A stretch of DNA of 64,000 nucleotides from Streptomyces tauricus (GTDB taxonomy: Bacteria; Actinomycetota; Actinomycetes; Streptomycetales; Streptomycetaceae). The notes below the pieces were generated by a model, which saw only the letters and a list, made by a program, of their open reading frames with translations, did not search any database and was not told the DNA's origin. A program made the position numbers and the translations under genes. The stretch is from positions 1 through 64,000 of the forward strand of contig NZ_BMVY01000013.1 in the NCBI RefSeq assembly GCF_014650955.1, in the 5' to 3' direction. Of the stretch, positions 46,851 to 54,337 are shown piece after piece (the stretch's first letter is position 1; every line of letters begins with the position of its first letter).

Positions 46851-47846
46851 CTACGGCTTGTTCGAGCGGTAGTAGCGCTGTGCGCCCTCGTGCAGGTCCA
46901 GAGGATCGGTGTAGATGGCGGTCCTCAGGTCCACGCGCTGTGCCGCGTGCACCTCGCTGCCGATGCGGTCACGGCTGTTGATCACTGTCCTGGTCATTCC
47001 CTCGGTGAGCGTCGCGTCCGTCCCGGCCCGCGTCACCAGCAGATTCGCCACCGCCACCGTCGGCACCGCGGCGGCGTTGCGGTCCCCGTGGTACGTGTCC
47101 GCCGGCATGAGGGCCGACCGGTAGTAACTGGACCCCGCGCCCGGCCGGTGCAGTCGCGCGACCAGGTCGGCCGTGATCGGGACCAGCTTGATGTCGAAAC
47201 GCTTGGAGAGGTCGGTCACGGCGCCGGTCGGAAGTCCGCCGGACCAGAAGAACGCGTCGATCTGCTTCTTCTCCAGCATCTCCGGCATCTCCGAGATACC
47301 GGCGTACACCGGCTTGACGTCCTTCGGACCGAGGTCGGCCGCCGCCAGCACGTGCTCCGCGATCAGGAGCACCCCGGAACCCGGCTGCCCCATCGCCACC
47401 CTCTTGCCCTTCAGGTCCGCGATGGAGTTCACCCGGGAGTCCTGGGGAACGACCACGTGCACGTAGTCGTCGTACAGCCGCGCGCAGCCGCGCAGCAGGT
47501 CCGCGCCGGGTTTGCCGCTCGCCTGGTACTTCTCGACCGCGTCGGCCGCCGCGATGGTGAAGTCGGCCTCTCCGGTGGCCACCCGTGCCACGTTCTCCTG
47601 CGAGCCCTCGCTCTGGCGCAGGTCCACGTCCAGGCGCGGCATGTCCTTGGCGAGTGCGTCCTTCAGCAGGTTTCCGTACAGCTGGTACACGCCGGTCCGT
47701 GTCCCCGTACTGAAGACGACCTTCCCGCCCGGCGAGCTCTCGCCCAGGGGCAGCAGCCACCACAGGAGCAGCCCGAAGGCCACGAAGGCGGCGGCCGAAC
47801 CCTGCAGGGCCCGGCGTCGGCCGAGGGGGGAGAGTGCCTGGAACAT
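46851..47846 (-). CDS. TAXI-family TRAP transporter solute-binding protein, membrane anchored
   Basis: This 331-aa extracytoplasmic binding protein is of the TAXI (TRAP-associated immunogenic) type. It has one N-terminal membrane anchor (about 17-36) without a lipobox, then GTRTGVYQLYGNLLKDAL, SEGSQENVARVATGEADFTI and LKGKRVAMGQPGSGVLLIAE. TAXI proteins bind dicarboxylates or glutamate-like ligands for TRAP permeases, but no DctQM permease gene is present here. Convergence with the two-component system (106-base gap) suggests it may work as a sensory co-receptor (inference). Confidence 0.85.
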   Translation of the reverse strand: MFQALSPLGRRRALQGSAAAFVAFGLLLWWLLPLGESSPGGKVVFSTGTRTGVYQLYGNLLKDALAKDMPRLDVDLRQSEGSQENVARVATGEADFTIAAADAVEKYQASGKPGADLLRGCARLYDDYVHVVVPQDSRVNSIADLKGKRVAMGQPGSGVLLIAEHVLAAADLGPKDVKPVYAGISEMPEMLEKKQIDAFFWSGGLPTGAVTDLSKRFDIKLVPITADLVARLHRPGAGSSYYRSALMPADTYHGDRNAAAVPTVAVANLLVTRAGTDATLTEGMTRTVINSRDRIGSEVHAAQRVDLRTAIYTDPLDLHEGAQRYYRSNKP

Positions 47847-48003
47847 GCGCGCGATCCTGCCAGCTCACCGGCACGGATGACCAGGGCGGTGCCCACGGGG
47901 CGCACCAGGGCTCCACGGGGTGGGGCGCGCGGGACCTTGGGGGTGGGGCGCACGCGGGACCCATGGGGCGGGGTGCACTCCGGGCACCACCTACCCTTGT
48001 CAC

Positions 48004-49524
48004 ATGAGCAGCAGCGACCGGAGCCGGGCAGTGGACCTGACCAGAACGTATGAAGTGCGCACTTACGGATGTCAGATGAACGTCCACGACTCCGAGCGGC
48101 TGTCCGGGCTGCTGGAGGGCGCCGGTTACGTACGCGCTCCCGAAGGCTCCGACGGTGACGCCGACGTCGTCGTCTTCAACACCTGCGCGGTGCGGGAGAA
48201 CGCCGACAACCGTCTCTACGGGAACCTCGGCAGGCTCGCGCCGATGAAGACGAAGCGGCCCGGCATGCAGATCGCCGTCGGCGGCTGTCTCGCCCAGAAG
48301 GACCGCGACACCATCGTGAAGAGGGCGCCCTGGGTGGACGTCGTCTTCGGGACGCACAACATCGGCAAGCTCCCCGTCCTCCTGGAGCGCGCCCGCGTCC
48401 AGGAGGAGGCTCAGGTCGAGATCGCCGAGTCCCTGGAGGCGTTCCCCTCGACGCTGCCGACCCGCCGCGAGAGCGCGTACGCGGCCTGGGTCTCCATCTC
48501 CGTGGGCTGCAACAACACGTGCACCTTCTGCATCGTCCCGGCGCTGCGCGGCAAGGAGAAGGACCGCAGGACCGGCGACATCCTCGCCGAGATCGAGGCC
48601 CTCGTCGGCGAGGGCGTCTCCGAGATCACCCTGCTCGGGCAGAACGTGAACGCCTACGGCTCCGACATCGGCGACCGTGAGGCCTTCAGCAAGCTCCTGC
48701 GGGCCTGCGGGGAGATCGACGGTCTGGAGCGGGTGCGCTTCACCTCGCCGCACCCGCGCGACTTCACGGACGACGTCATCGCCGCGATGGCCGAGACGCC
48801 GAACGTCATGCCGCAGCTCCACATGCCGATGCAGTCCGGTTCGGACACCGTCCTGAAGGCGATGCGCCGCTCGTACCGGCAGGACCGGTACCTCGGGATC
48901 ATCGACAAGGTGCGTGCCTCGATCCCGCACGCCGCGATCACCACCGACATCATCGTGGGCTTCCCCGGCGAGACCGAGGAGGACTTCCAGCAGACCCTCC
49001 ACGCGGTCCGTGAGGCCCGCTTCGCGCAGGCGTTCACGTTCCAGTACTCCAAGCGCCCCGGCACCCCCGCGGCCACCATGGAGGGGCAGATCCCCAAGGA
49101 AGTCGTGCAGGAGCGCTACATGCGCCTGTCGGCCCTTCAGGAGGAGATCTCCTGGGACGAGAACAGGAAGCAGGTCGGCCGCACGCTGGAGCTGATGGTC
49201 GCCGAGGGCGAGGGCCGCAAGGACGGCGCCACGCACCGCCTCTCCGGCCGCGCCCCCGACAACCGCCTGGTGCACTTCACCAAGCCGGACGCGGAGGTCC
49301 GCCCCGGCGACGTCGTCACCGTCGAGATCACGTACGCCGCCCCGCACCACCTCCTCGCCGAGGGACCCGCGCTGGACGTGCGCCGCACGCGCGCGGGGGA
49401 CGCCTGGGAGAAGCGCAACGCCGCCGAGGCCGCGAAGCCGGCCGGCGTCATGCTGGGGCTGCCGCAGATCGGCGTCCCGGAGCCGCTGCCGGTCGCCACG
49501 GGCAGTGGTTGCGGTCTGGACTGA
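48004..49524 (+). CDS. miaB: tRNA-2-methylthio-N6-isopentenyladenosine synthase MiaB
   Basis: This 506-aa radical-SAM methylthiotransferase adds the ms2 group to i6A37 made by MiaA. Cluster cysteines lie in RTYGCQMNVHDSERL, NTCAVRENADNRLYG and GGCLAQKD. The radical-SAM motif is GCNNTCTFCIVPALRGKE, and a TRAM domain (about 380-455) follows. The C-terminal 50 residues are an Ala/Pro-rich extension. A -10-like TACCCT (47992-47997) lies six bases before the ATG, with no Shine-Dalgarno, so the message may be leaderless. miaA is four genes downstream. Confidence 0.95.
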   Translation: MSSSDRSRAVDLTRTYEVRTYGCQMNVHDSERLSGLLEGAGYVRAPEGSDGDADVVVFNTCAVRENADNRLYGNLGRLAPMKTKRPGMQIAVGGCLAQKDRDTIVKRAPWVDVVFGTHNIGKLPVLLERARVQEEAQVEIAESLEAFPSTLPTRRESAYAAWVSISVGCNNTCTFCIVPALRGKEKDRRTGDILAEIEALVGEGVSEITLLGQNVNAYGSDIGDREAFSKLLRACGEIDGLERVRFTSPHPRDFTDDVIAAMAETPNVMPQLHMPMQSGSDTVLKAMRRSYRQDRYLGIIDKVRASIPHAAITTDIIVGFPGETEEDFQQTLHAVREARFAQAFTFQYSKRPGTPAATMEGQIPKEVVQERYMRLSALQEEISWDENRKQVGRTLELMVAEGEGRKDGATHRLSGRAPDNRLVHFTKPDAEVRPGDVVTVEITYAAPHHLLAEGPALDVRRTRAGDAWEKRNAAEAAKPAGVMLGLPQIGVPEPLPVATGSGCGLD

Positions 49525-49559
49525 CGGGCTGGCACATTACGGGCGGGAAGGAGCATCAC

Positions 49560-49829
49560 GTGTTGCCCTACAGAGTTGCGTTCACCGAAGAGGCCGCCCA
49601 GGTACGCGACAGCCTGCCCGCCGACCGGCGTGAGGTGCTGGAGCGCGGCCTGGCCATACTGGTGACCGAGCCGCGGCACAAGCTCTCCCACTCCGTCCGC
49701 GGCGACGAGTCGACGCGTGAGATCGCGCTGTCGCGCAACCTGTTCGTCGAGTACGTGATCAGCGACGGCAAACTGGTCGTTCTCGTCCTCACCGTCATCG
49801 ACCTCACCGACGTGCTGATCGAGGACTGA
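49560..49829 (+). CDS. RelE/ParE-fold protein, orphan
   Basis: This 89-aa protein resembles RelE/ParE toxins (PYRVAFTEEAAQVRDSLP, ERGLAILVTEPRHKLSHSV, FVEYVISDGKLVVLVLTVID). The C-terminal strand pair is typical, but the His/Lys/Arg catalytic cluster of RelE is not clear. No antitoxin gene flanks it: miaB is 35 bases upstream and the LigB-like gene 34 bases downstream. GTG 49560 has AAGGAG upstream. It could be a domesticated, non-toxic regulator in the miaB transcript. Confidence 0.7.
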   Translation: MLPYRVAFTEEAAQVRDSLPADRREVLERGLAILVTEPRHKLSHSVRGDESTREIALSRNLFVEYVISDGKLVVLVLTVIDLTDVLIED

Positions 49830-49863
49830 CACCCGGCCGCCGCGCGGGGTTACGCTGCCGATC

Positions 49864-50622
49864 ATGCTTGTCGCCGCCGCCGTGTGCCCCTGCCCGCCCC
49901 TGCTCGTGCCCGACGTGGCCGCGGGGGCGGCCCCCGAACTGGACGCGGCGCGTGCCGCCTGCGTGGATGCCCTGGGGCTACTGGCCGCCGCTCGCCCGGA
50001 CCGGCTGGTGGTCGTCGGGCCCGCCGAGGTGAGCGGGCGCGGCCCGCATCCGGAGGGCTCTCAGGGTTCGTTCCGCGGCTTCGGTGTCGACCTCGACGTG
50101 CGGCTCGGCGGGAACGGGCGCCGGAACGGAACCGGGGCGTCCGAGGGCCCGGCCCAGCCGTCCTCCACGGTCGCCGGACGCGTACTGCCGCCGTCGCTGG
50201 CGGTCGCCGCCTGGCTCCTCGGCCGTACGGACTGGTCCGACGCTCCCGTCGAGGGCCTCGGCGTGGGGGAACCACTTGCCGCCGAGCGGTGTATCCAAGT
50301 CGGGCAGGAAATCGCCGCCGGGACCGGGAGAGTGGCACTGCTGGTGATGGGCGACTCCAGCGCGTGCCGCACGCTCAAGGCACCCGGCTACCTGGACGAG
50401 CGGGCGGCCGGCTTCGACGCGGAGGTCGCGCGGGCGCTGGGCGCGGCGGACGTGTTCGCGCTGAAGGCCCTGGACGCGGAGCTGGCGTACGAACTGAAGG
50501 CCTCCGGCCGGGCCCCGTGGCAGGTCCTGGCGGGCGCGGCCCAGGAAGCGTCCTTGACCGGCACGCTGCTGTACGAGGACGCGCCGTACGGCGTCGGCTA
50601 CATGGTCGCGACCTGGTCGTAG
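49864..50622 (+). CDS. class III extradiol dioxygenase (LigB)-like protein
   Basis: This 252-aa protein has the fold pattern of the LigB/MEMO family: an N-terminal AAAVCPCPPLLVPDVA replacing the usual H-x-P metal motif, an internal VALLVMGDSSACRT, and AELAYELKASGRAPWQVL. The typical paired histidines are not evident, so enzymatic activity is doubtful. It lies between the RelE-like gene and an acidic protein, next to tRNA-modification genes. Function unknown. Confidence 0.7.
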   Translation: MLVAAAVCPCPPLLVPDVAAGAAPELDAARAACVDALGLLAAARPDRLVVVGPAEVSGRGPHPEGSQGSFRGFGVDLDVRLGGNGRRNGTGASEGPAQPSSTVAGRVLPPSLAVAAWLLGRTDWSDAPVEGLGVGEPLAAERCIQVGQEIAAGTGRVALLVMGDSSACRTLKAPGYLDERAAGFDAEVARALGAADVFALKALDAELAYELKASGRAPWQVLAGAAQEASLTGTLLYEDAPYGVGYMVATWS

Positions 50623-50650
50623 CGTCAGCGGGGGTGAGGGCTGGAGGCTG

Positions 50651-50692
50651 AGCCGGGAGCCGGGAGCCGGGAGCCGGGAGCCGGGAGCCGGG
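50651..50692. repeat. 7-bp microsatellite (AGCCGGG)6
   Basis: Six uninterrupted AGCCGGG copies are followed by degenerate GGCCGGG copies to about 50715. It lies in the 381-base region 50623-51003, which also holds an intergenic repeat and a terminator but no gene. Confidence 0.9.
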
Positions 50693-50780
50693 GGGCCGGG
50701 AGCCGGGGGGCCGGGGTGGCGGCAGGGCCAAGGGCGGCGGTGCCGAGCGCCTACTGATCGCGCCCAGCCCGCGACCCACC

Positions 50781-50810
50781 AGGGGCGCGGGGAACTGCGC
50801 GACCAGCCAC
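50781..50810 (+). repeat. single copy of a Streptomyces intergenic repeat
   Basis: AGGGGCGCGGGGAACTGCGC followed by GACCAGCCAC is the short GC-rich unit that I recall recurring in many Streptomyces intergenic regions. It is closely related to the fourfold array at 56512-56635. Function unknown. Confidence 0.7.
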
Positions 50811-50890
50811 AGCGCACCCGCACACCTAGAACGGCCACTTGCGGCCCGCACCGCCGCACGGCCCGAGTGCGCCGGCGCCCGCAAGAACAC

Positions 50891-50932
50891 GGCGGACGGC
50901 CCGGAGCCGCGATCGCTCCGAGACCGTCCGCC
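50891..50932. terminator. imperfect hairpin, terminator of the acidic protein gene
   Basis: The outer arms GGCGGACGG (50891-50899) and CCGTCCGCC (50924-50932), and inner arms CGGAGC (50902-50907) and GCTCCG (50915-50920), form a two-part stem. It lies about 70 bases past the stop of the minus-strand gene at 51004. Confidence 0.65.
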
Positions 50933-51003
50933 GAGGTGTGGTCGCTGGGGTCGCTCAGGACGCCGAGGACAGCGCCCGCGCGCGCGACGGAGGCGTCACG
51001 CCG

Positions 51004-51420
51004 TCACTGACGGGCGTTCTCGCCGACCTCGCTGTCGGCAGCCTTCTCGGCGGACTGCTGCTTGGGGATCTCGACGGCCTCCGCCGCGGACTCGCCGCTC
51101 TCGGCGGACTCCGCACCCGTAGCCGCAGTCGCGGACGCGCTCGAAGGAGCGGCCTCGGAACCGGTGTCCGGCTCGACGTCGGCATCGGCGCCGGCGCCGA
51201 CGGCCACGGCCTCCGGCCCGGCCAACCCCTCCGCCGCTCCCTCCGAAACCGGCTCCGCCCCCTCTTCCGACCGCTTCTCCGCCTCGGATCCGGCCTTCAG
51301 ACCGTCCGTCTGCGCCTCGGCGGTCGTCGACTCCTCGGACCCGTGGGACTCAGACCCTTCGGACTTCGACCCCTTGGAATCAGACCTCTCTTTACCAAGA
51401 AGCCATGCAAAAACGCCCAT
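51004..51420 (-). CDS. hypothetical acidic Ser/Glu/Ala-rich protein
   Basis: This 138-aa protein starts with a short hydrophobic segment (MGVFAWLLGKERS) and then becomes extremely rich in Ser, Glu, Ala and Gly, with no predicted fold. It is probably intrinsically disordered and strongly negative. GGAGA lies four bases before ATG 51420. The gene is divergent from miaA. I do not recognise a family. Low complexity means coding potential should be treated with some caution, but the ribosome site and downstream hairpin support it. Confidence 0.6.
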   Translation of the reverse strand: MGVFAWLLGKERSDSKGSKSEGSESHGSEESTTAEAQTDGLKAGSEAEKRSEEGAEPVSEGAAEGLAGPEAVAVGAGADADVEPDTGSEAAPSSASATAATGAESAESGESAAEAVEIPKQQSAEKAADSEVGENARQ

Positions 51421-51597
51421 TTCGTCTCCATACCCTGCTCGTGTGGGCGAAATTCCGCGTCGCCCGGTGCGTCCCATTGCGTCGCCCGGGGTCACCGGTC
51501 CTCGAAACCGGCGGCTGGAATCTCGCAACAGGCAACGACCCCGGCCCCGTACCGTCACGTAGCTCGTTCGAGAAGTGGCCCCGAGGTTTGCGAGACT

Positions 51598-52542
51598 GTG
51601 ACGGTGAGTAGAGCAGCTCCCGTTCCGCGGGTCATCGCCGTCGTGGGTCCCACCGCGGCCGGAAAGTCCGATCTCGGCGTCCACCTCGCCCAGCGCCTCG
51701 GCGGTGAGGTCGTCAACGCAGACTCGATGCAGCTCTACCGGGGGATGGACATCGGCACCGCCAAGCTGACGCCCGAGGAGCGCGGCGGTGTTCCCCACCA
51801 CCTGCTGGACATCTGGGACGTGACGGTGACGGCGAGCGTCGCCGAGTACCAGCGGCTCGCGCGCACCCGCATCGACGCGCTGCTCGCGGAGGACCGCTGG
51901 CCCATCCTCGTCGGCGGCTCCGGCCTGTACGTCCGAGGTGCCGTCGACAACCTCGAATTCCCCGGTACGGATCCCGAGGTACGGGCCCGTCTGGAGGAGG
52001 AGCTCACCCTGCGCGGCTCCGGCGCCCTGCACGCCCGGCTGGCCGTCGCCGACCCCGAGGCCGCCCACGCGATCCTGCCGAGCAACGGCCGCCGTATCGT
52101 CCGGGCCCTCGAAGTCATCGAGATCACCGGCAGACCCTTCACGGCCAACCTTCCGGGCCACGACTCCGTCTACGACACCCTGCAGATCGGCGTCGACGTG
52201 GCGCGCCCCGAACTCGACGAGCGCATCGCCCGTCGCGTGGACCGCATGTGGGAGGGGGGCCTCGGCGAGGAGGTGCGCGAGCTGGAGGCGCAGGGGTTGC
52301 GCGAAGGGCGTACGGCGTCGCGCGCGCTCGGCTACCAGCAGATGCTCACGGCGCTCTCCGGGGAGTGCACCGACGACGAGGCGCGGGCCGAGACCGTACG
52401 TGCCACCAAGCGCTTCGCGCGCCGTCAGGATTCCTGGTTCAGGCGCGATCCACGGGTGCATTGGCTCAGTGGGGCCGCGGCGGATCTCACAGAACTTCCG
52501 CAGCTTGCACTGGCGTTGGTCGAACGACCGGTCACAGCCTGA
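51598..52542 (+). CDS. miaA: tRNA dimethylallyltransferase MiaA
   Basis: This 314-aa enzyme prenylates A37 of UNN-reading tRNAs, supplying the substrate of MiaB. P-loop VVGPTAAGKSDLGVHLA, NADSMQLYRGMDIGTAKL, HHLLDIWDV, GGSGLYVRG and a catalytic R-x-x-Q region (FARRQDSWFRRD) are present. In Streptomyces miaA loss is known to affect development and antibiotic production through UUA (TTA) codon reading. GTG 51598 or GTG 51604 may be used. Confidence 0.95.
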   Translation: MTVSRAAPVPRVIAVVGPTAAGKSDLGVHLAQRLGGEVVNADSMQLYRGMDIGTAKLTPEERGGVPHHLLDIWDVTVTASVAEYQRLARTRIDALLAEDRWPILVGGSGLYVRGAVDNLEFPGTDPEVRARLEEELTLRGSGALHARLAVADPEAAHAILPSNGRRIVRALEVIEITGRPFTANLPGHDSVYDTLQIGVDVARPELDERIARRVDRMWEGGLGEEVRELEAQGLREGRTASRALGYQQMLTALSGECTDDEARAETVRATKRFARRQDSWFRRDPRVHWLSGAAADLTELPQLALALVERPVTA

Positions 52543-52650
52543 TCACGTCCTGGCATCGGGACGCTCCGGCCGTCATCCGTGCCTCCGGCGCCGTGCCATC
52601 ATCGAGCTTCGATCGACCAAGTGGAGTCCGAGTGGGGAGGGCGCGTGGCG

Positions 52651-53172
52651 ATGGAGGCCGGCCCTCGTGACACCGCACCAGGCGCGGAGCAGGACACCGT
52701 CACCGGTGGGGTGCACGACACCGCGCAGGACCAGCAGGACCCCGACGGGGACCGGCTGAGCCCGGACGGTCCCGACGAGATCATCGGCGGAGTGACCGCG
52801 GACGGTCCCGAGCCCGACGAGATGTTCCCGGGACCCGAGGTCGAGGTGGAGCTGCGTCCGCAGCGCCGCATGCGCATCTGGCAGCTCGCCCCCATCGTGA
52901 GCCTCGCCGCTCTCGGTTCCCTGATGTTCGCCTTCCCGCTGGCCTTCGACTTCGGCGACAGCGGAGCTGTGATCGCCATGCTCGGCCTGCTGATCTGCTC
53001 CTGTGCCGCGGGCTGGGGCATGATGGCGGCCCGCCGTGTCGGTTACACGTGGCCCGGCCTGCCGCAGCGTGGTTCGGGCCGCCGCCCCGACTGGCGCGTC
53101 GCGATCGCGTACGCCGTCCTCGTCGCCGCGGTCGTGGTGCTCGCGGTGTGGCGCGTGGCCCGCCTGCGCTGA
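52651..53172 (+). CDS. hypothetical three-helix membrane protein
   Basis: This 173-aa protein has an acidic, Asp/Gly/Pro-rich cytoplasmic N-terminus (about 1-70) and then three hydrophobic helices (about 77-100, 105-130 and 148-170). ATG 52651 has GGGAGG about ten bases upstream. It lies between miaA and dapF on the same strand. I do not recognise a family. Confidence 0.72.
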   Translation: MEAGPRDTAPGAEQDTVTGGVHDTAQDQQDPDGDRLSPDGPDEIIGGVTADGPEPDEMFPGPEVEVELRPQRRMRIWQLAPIVSLAALGSLMFAFPLAFDFGDSGAVIAMLGLLICSCAAGWGMMAARRVGYTWPGLPQRGSGRRPDWRVAIAYAVLVAAVVVLAVWRVARLR

Positions 53173-53298
53173 GGCGCTCCGGCCGAACCCCGCGCGAGCG
53201 GGCGCCGCGCCCGCGCTGCCGCCTGCCGGACCGCTCGGCCGGGCTGTCGTGACCGGTGGGCATGCCGGGCTGTCGTACCCACCCCTTACGATCGAGGA

Positions 53299-54168
53299 AT
53301 GAGCACGCGGATCGCCTTCCTCAAGGGGCACGGGACCGAGAACGACTTCGTGATCGTCCCGGATCCCGAGAACACCATCGACCTGCCCCCGGCCACCGCG
53401 GCGGCCCTGTGCGACCGCCGCGCGGGCATCGGCGGGGACGGCCTGCTGCATGTCGTGCGGTCCGCCGCGCACCCCGAGGCCCGCTCGATGGCGGCCGAAG
53501 CGGAATGGTTCATGGACTACCGCAACGGCGACGGCTCGATCGCGGAGATGTGCGGCAACGGAGTGCGTGTGTTCGCCCGCTACCTCCAGCGCGCCGGACA
53601 TGTCACCGAAGGGGACATCGCGGTCGCCACCCGCGCGGGTGTGAAGACCGTGCACCTCGCCAAGGAGGGCGACATCACCGTCGGCATGGGCAAGGCGATC
53701 CTCCCTGAGGGCGACGTCACCGTGACGGTCGGCGAGCGCAGCTGGCCCGCCCGCAACGTGAACATGGGCAACCCCCACGCCGTCGCTTTCGTCGAGGACC
53801 TCGACCACGCCGGACATCTGTACGCTCCACCGCCGTTCAGCCCACTGTCCGCGTACCCGGACGGCGTGAACGTCGAGTTCGTCGTCGACCGTGGCCTTCA
53901 TCACGTTGCTCTGCGTGTCCATGAGCGGGGATCGGGCGAGACCCGCTCGTGCGGCACGGGCGCGTGCGCCGTGGCCGTGGCGGCGGCACGCAGGGACGGC
54001 GTCGACCCCGCGGTGACCGGCACTCCGGCCACATACACCGTCGACGTGCCCGGCGGCCGGCTCGTGATCACCGAGCGCCCCGACGGCGAGATCGAGATGA
54101 CCGGGCCCGCGGTGATCGTCGCAGAGGGTGAGATCGACACCGAATGGCTCGAAAACACGACCCCCTGA
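53299..54168 (+). CDS. dapF: diaminopimelate epimerase
   Basis: This 289-aa enzyme interconverts LL- and meso-diaminopimelate for lysine and, in principle, peptidoglycan synthesis. Catalytic cysteines are in EMCGNGVRVFARY and RSCGTGACAVAV, with KGHGTENDFVIV at the N-terminus. Streptomyces walls contain LL-DAP, so this enzyme mainly feeds lysine. TACGAT at 53287-53292 lies six bases before the ATG, suggesting a leaderless transcript. Confidence 0.96.
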   Translation: MSTRIAFLKGHGTENDFVIVPDPENTIDLPPATAAALCDRRAGIGGDGLLHVVRSAAHPEARSMAAEAEWFMDYRNGDGSIAEMCGNGVRVFARYLQRAGHVTEGDIAVATRAGVKTVHLAKEGDITVGMGKAILPEGDVTVTVGERSWPARNVNMGNPHAVAFVEDLDHAGHLYAPPPFSPLSAYPDGVNVEFVVDRGLHHVALRVHERGSGETRSCGTGACAVAVAAARRDGVDPAVTGTPATYTVDVPGGRLVITERPDGEIEMTGPAVIVAEGEIDTEWLENTTP

Positions 54169-54337
54169 ACCTTCGCTCGAATGGGTGATCCGTTTCACGC
54201 TCGGCTAGAGGCGGTCAGTCGGGCGTGGTGGGCTCGGTAGCATCAAGGACCGGCCCGGACGGGGGAACGACGCCATCCCCAGAGCCGCGTACGCCATGGG
54301 GCGCCCCGTCCGCCGGTCAACGCAGCCGGAGGTGCCC

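Noticed and set aside
50651..50715. replication origin or attachment site
   Set aside because: The AGCCGGG repeats lack DnaA boxes, an integrase gene or tRNA overlap. It is a simple microsatellite.
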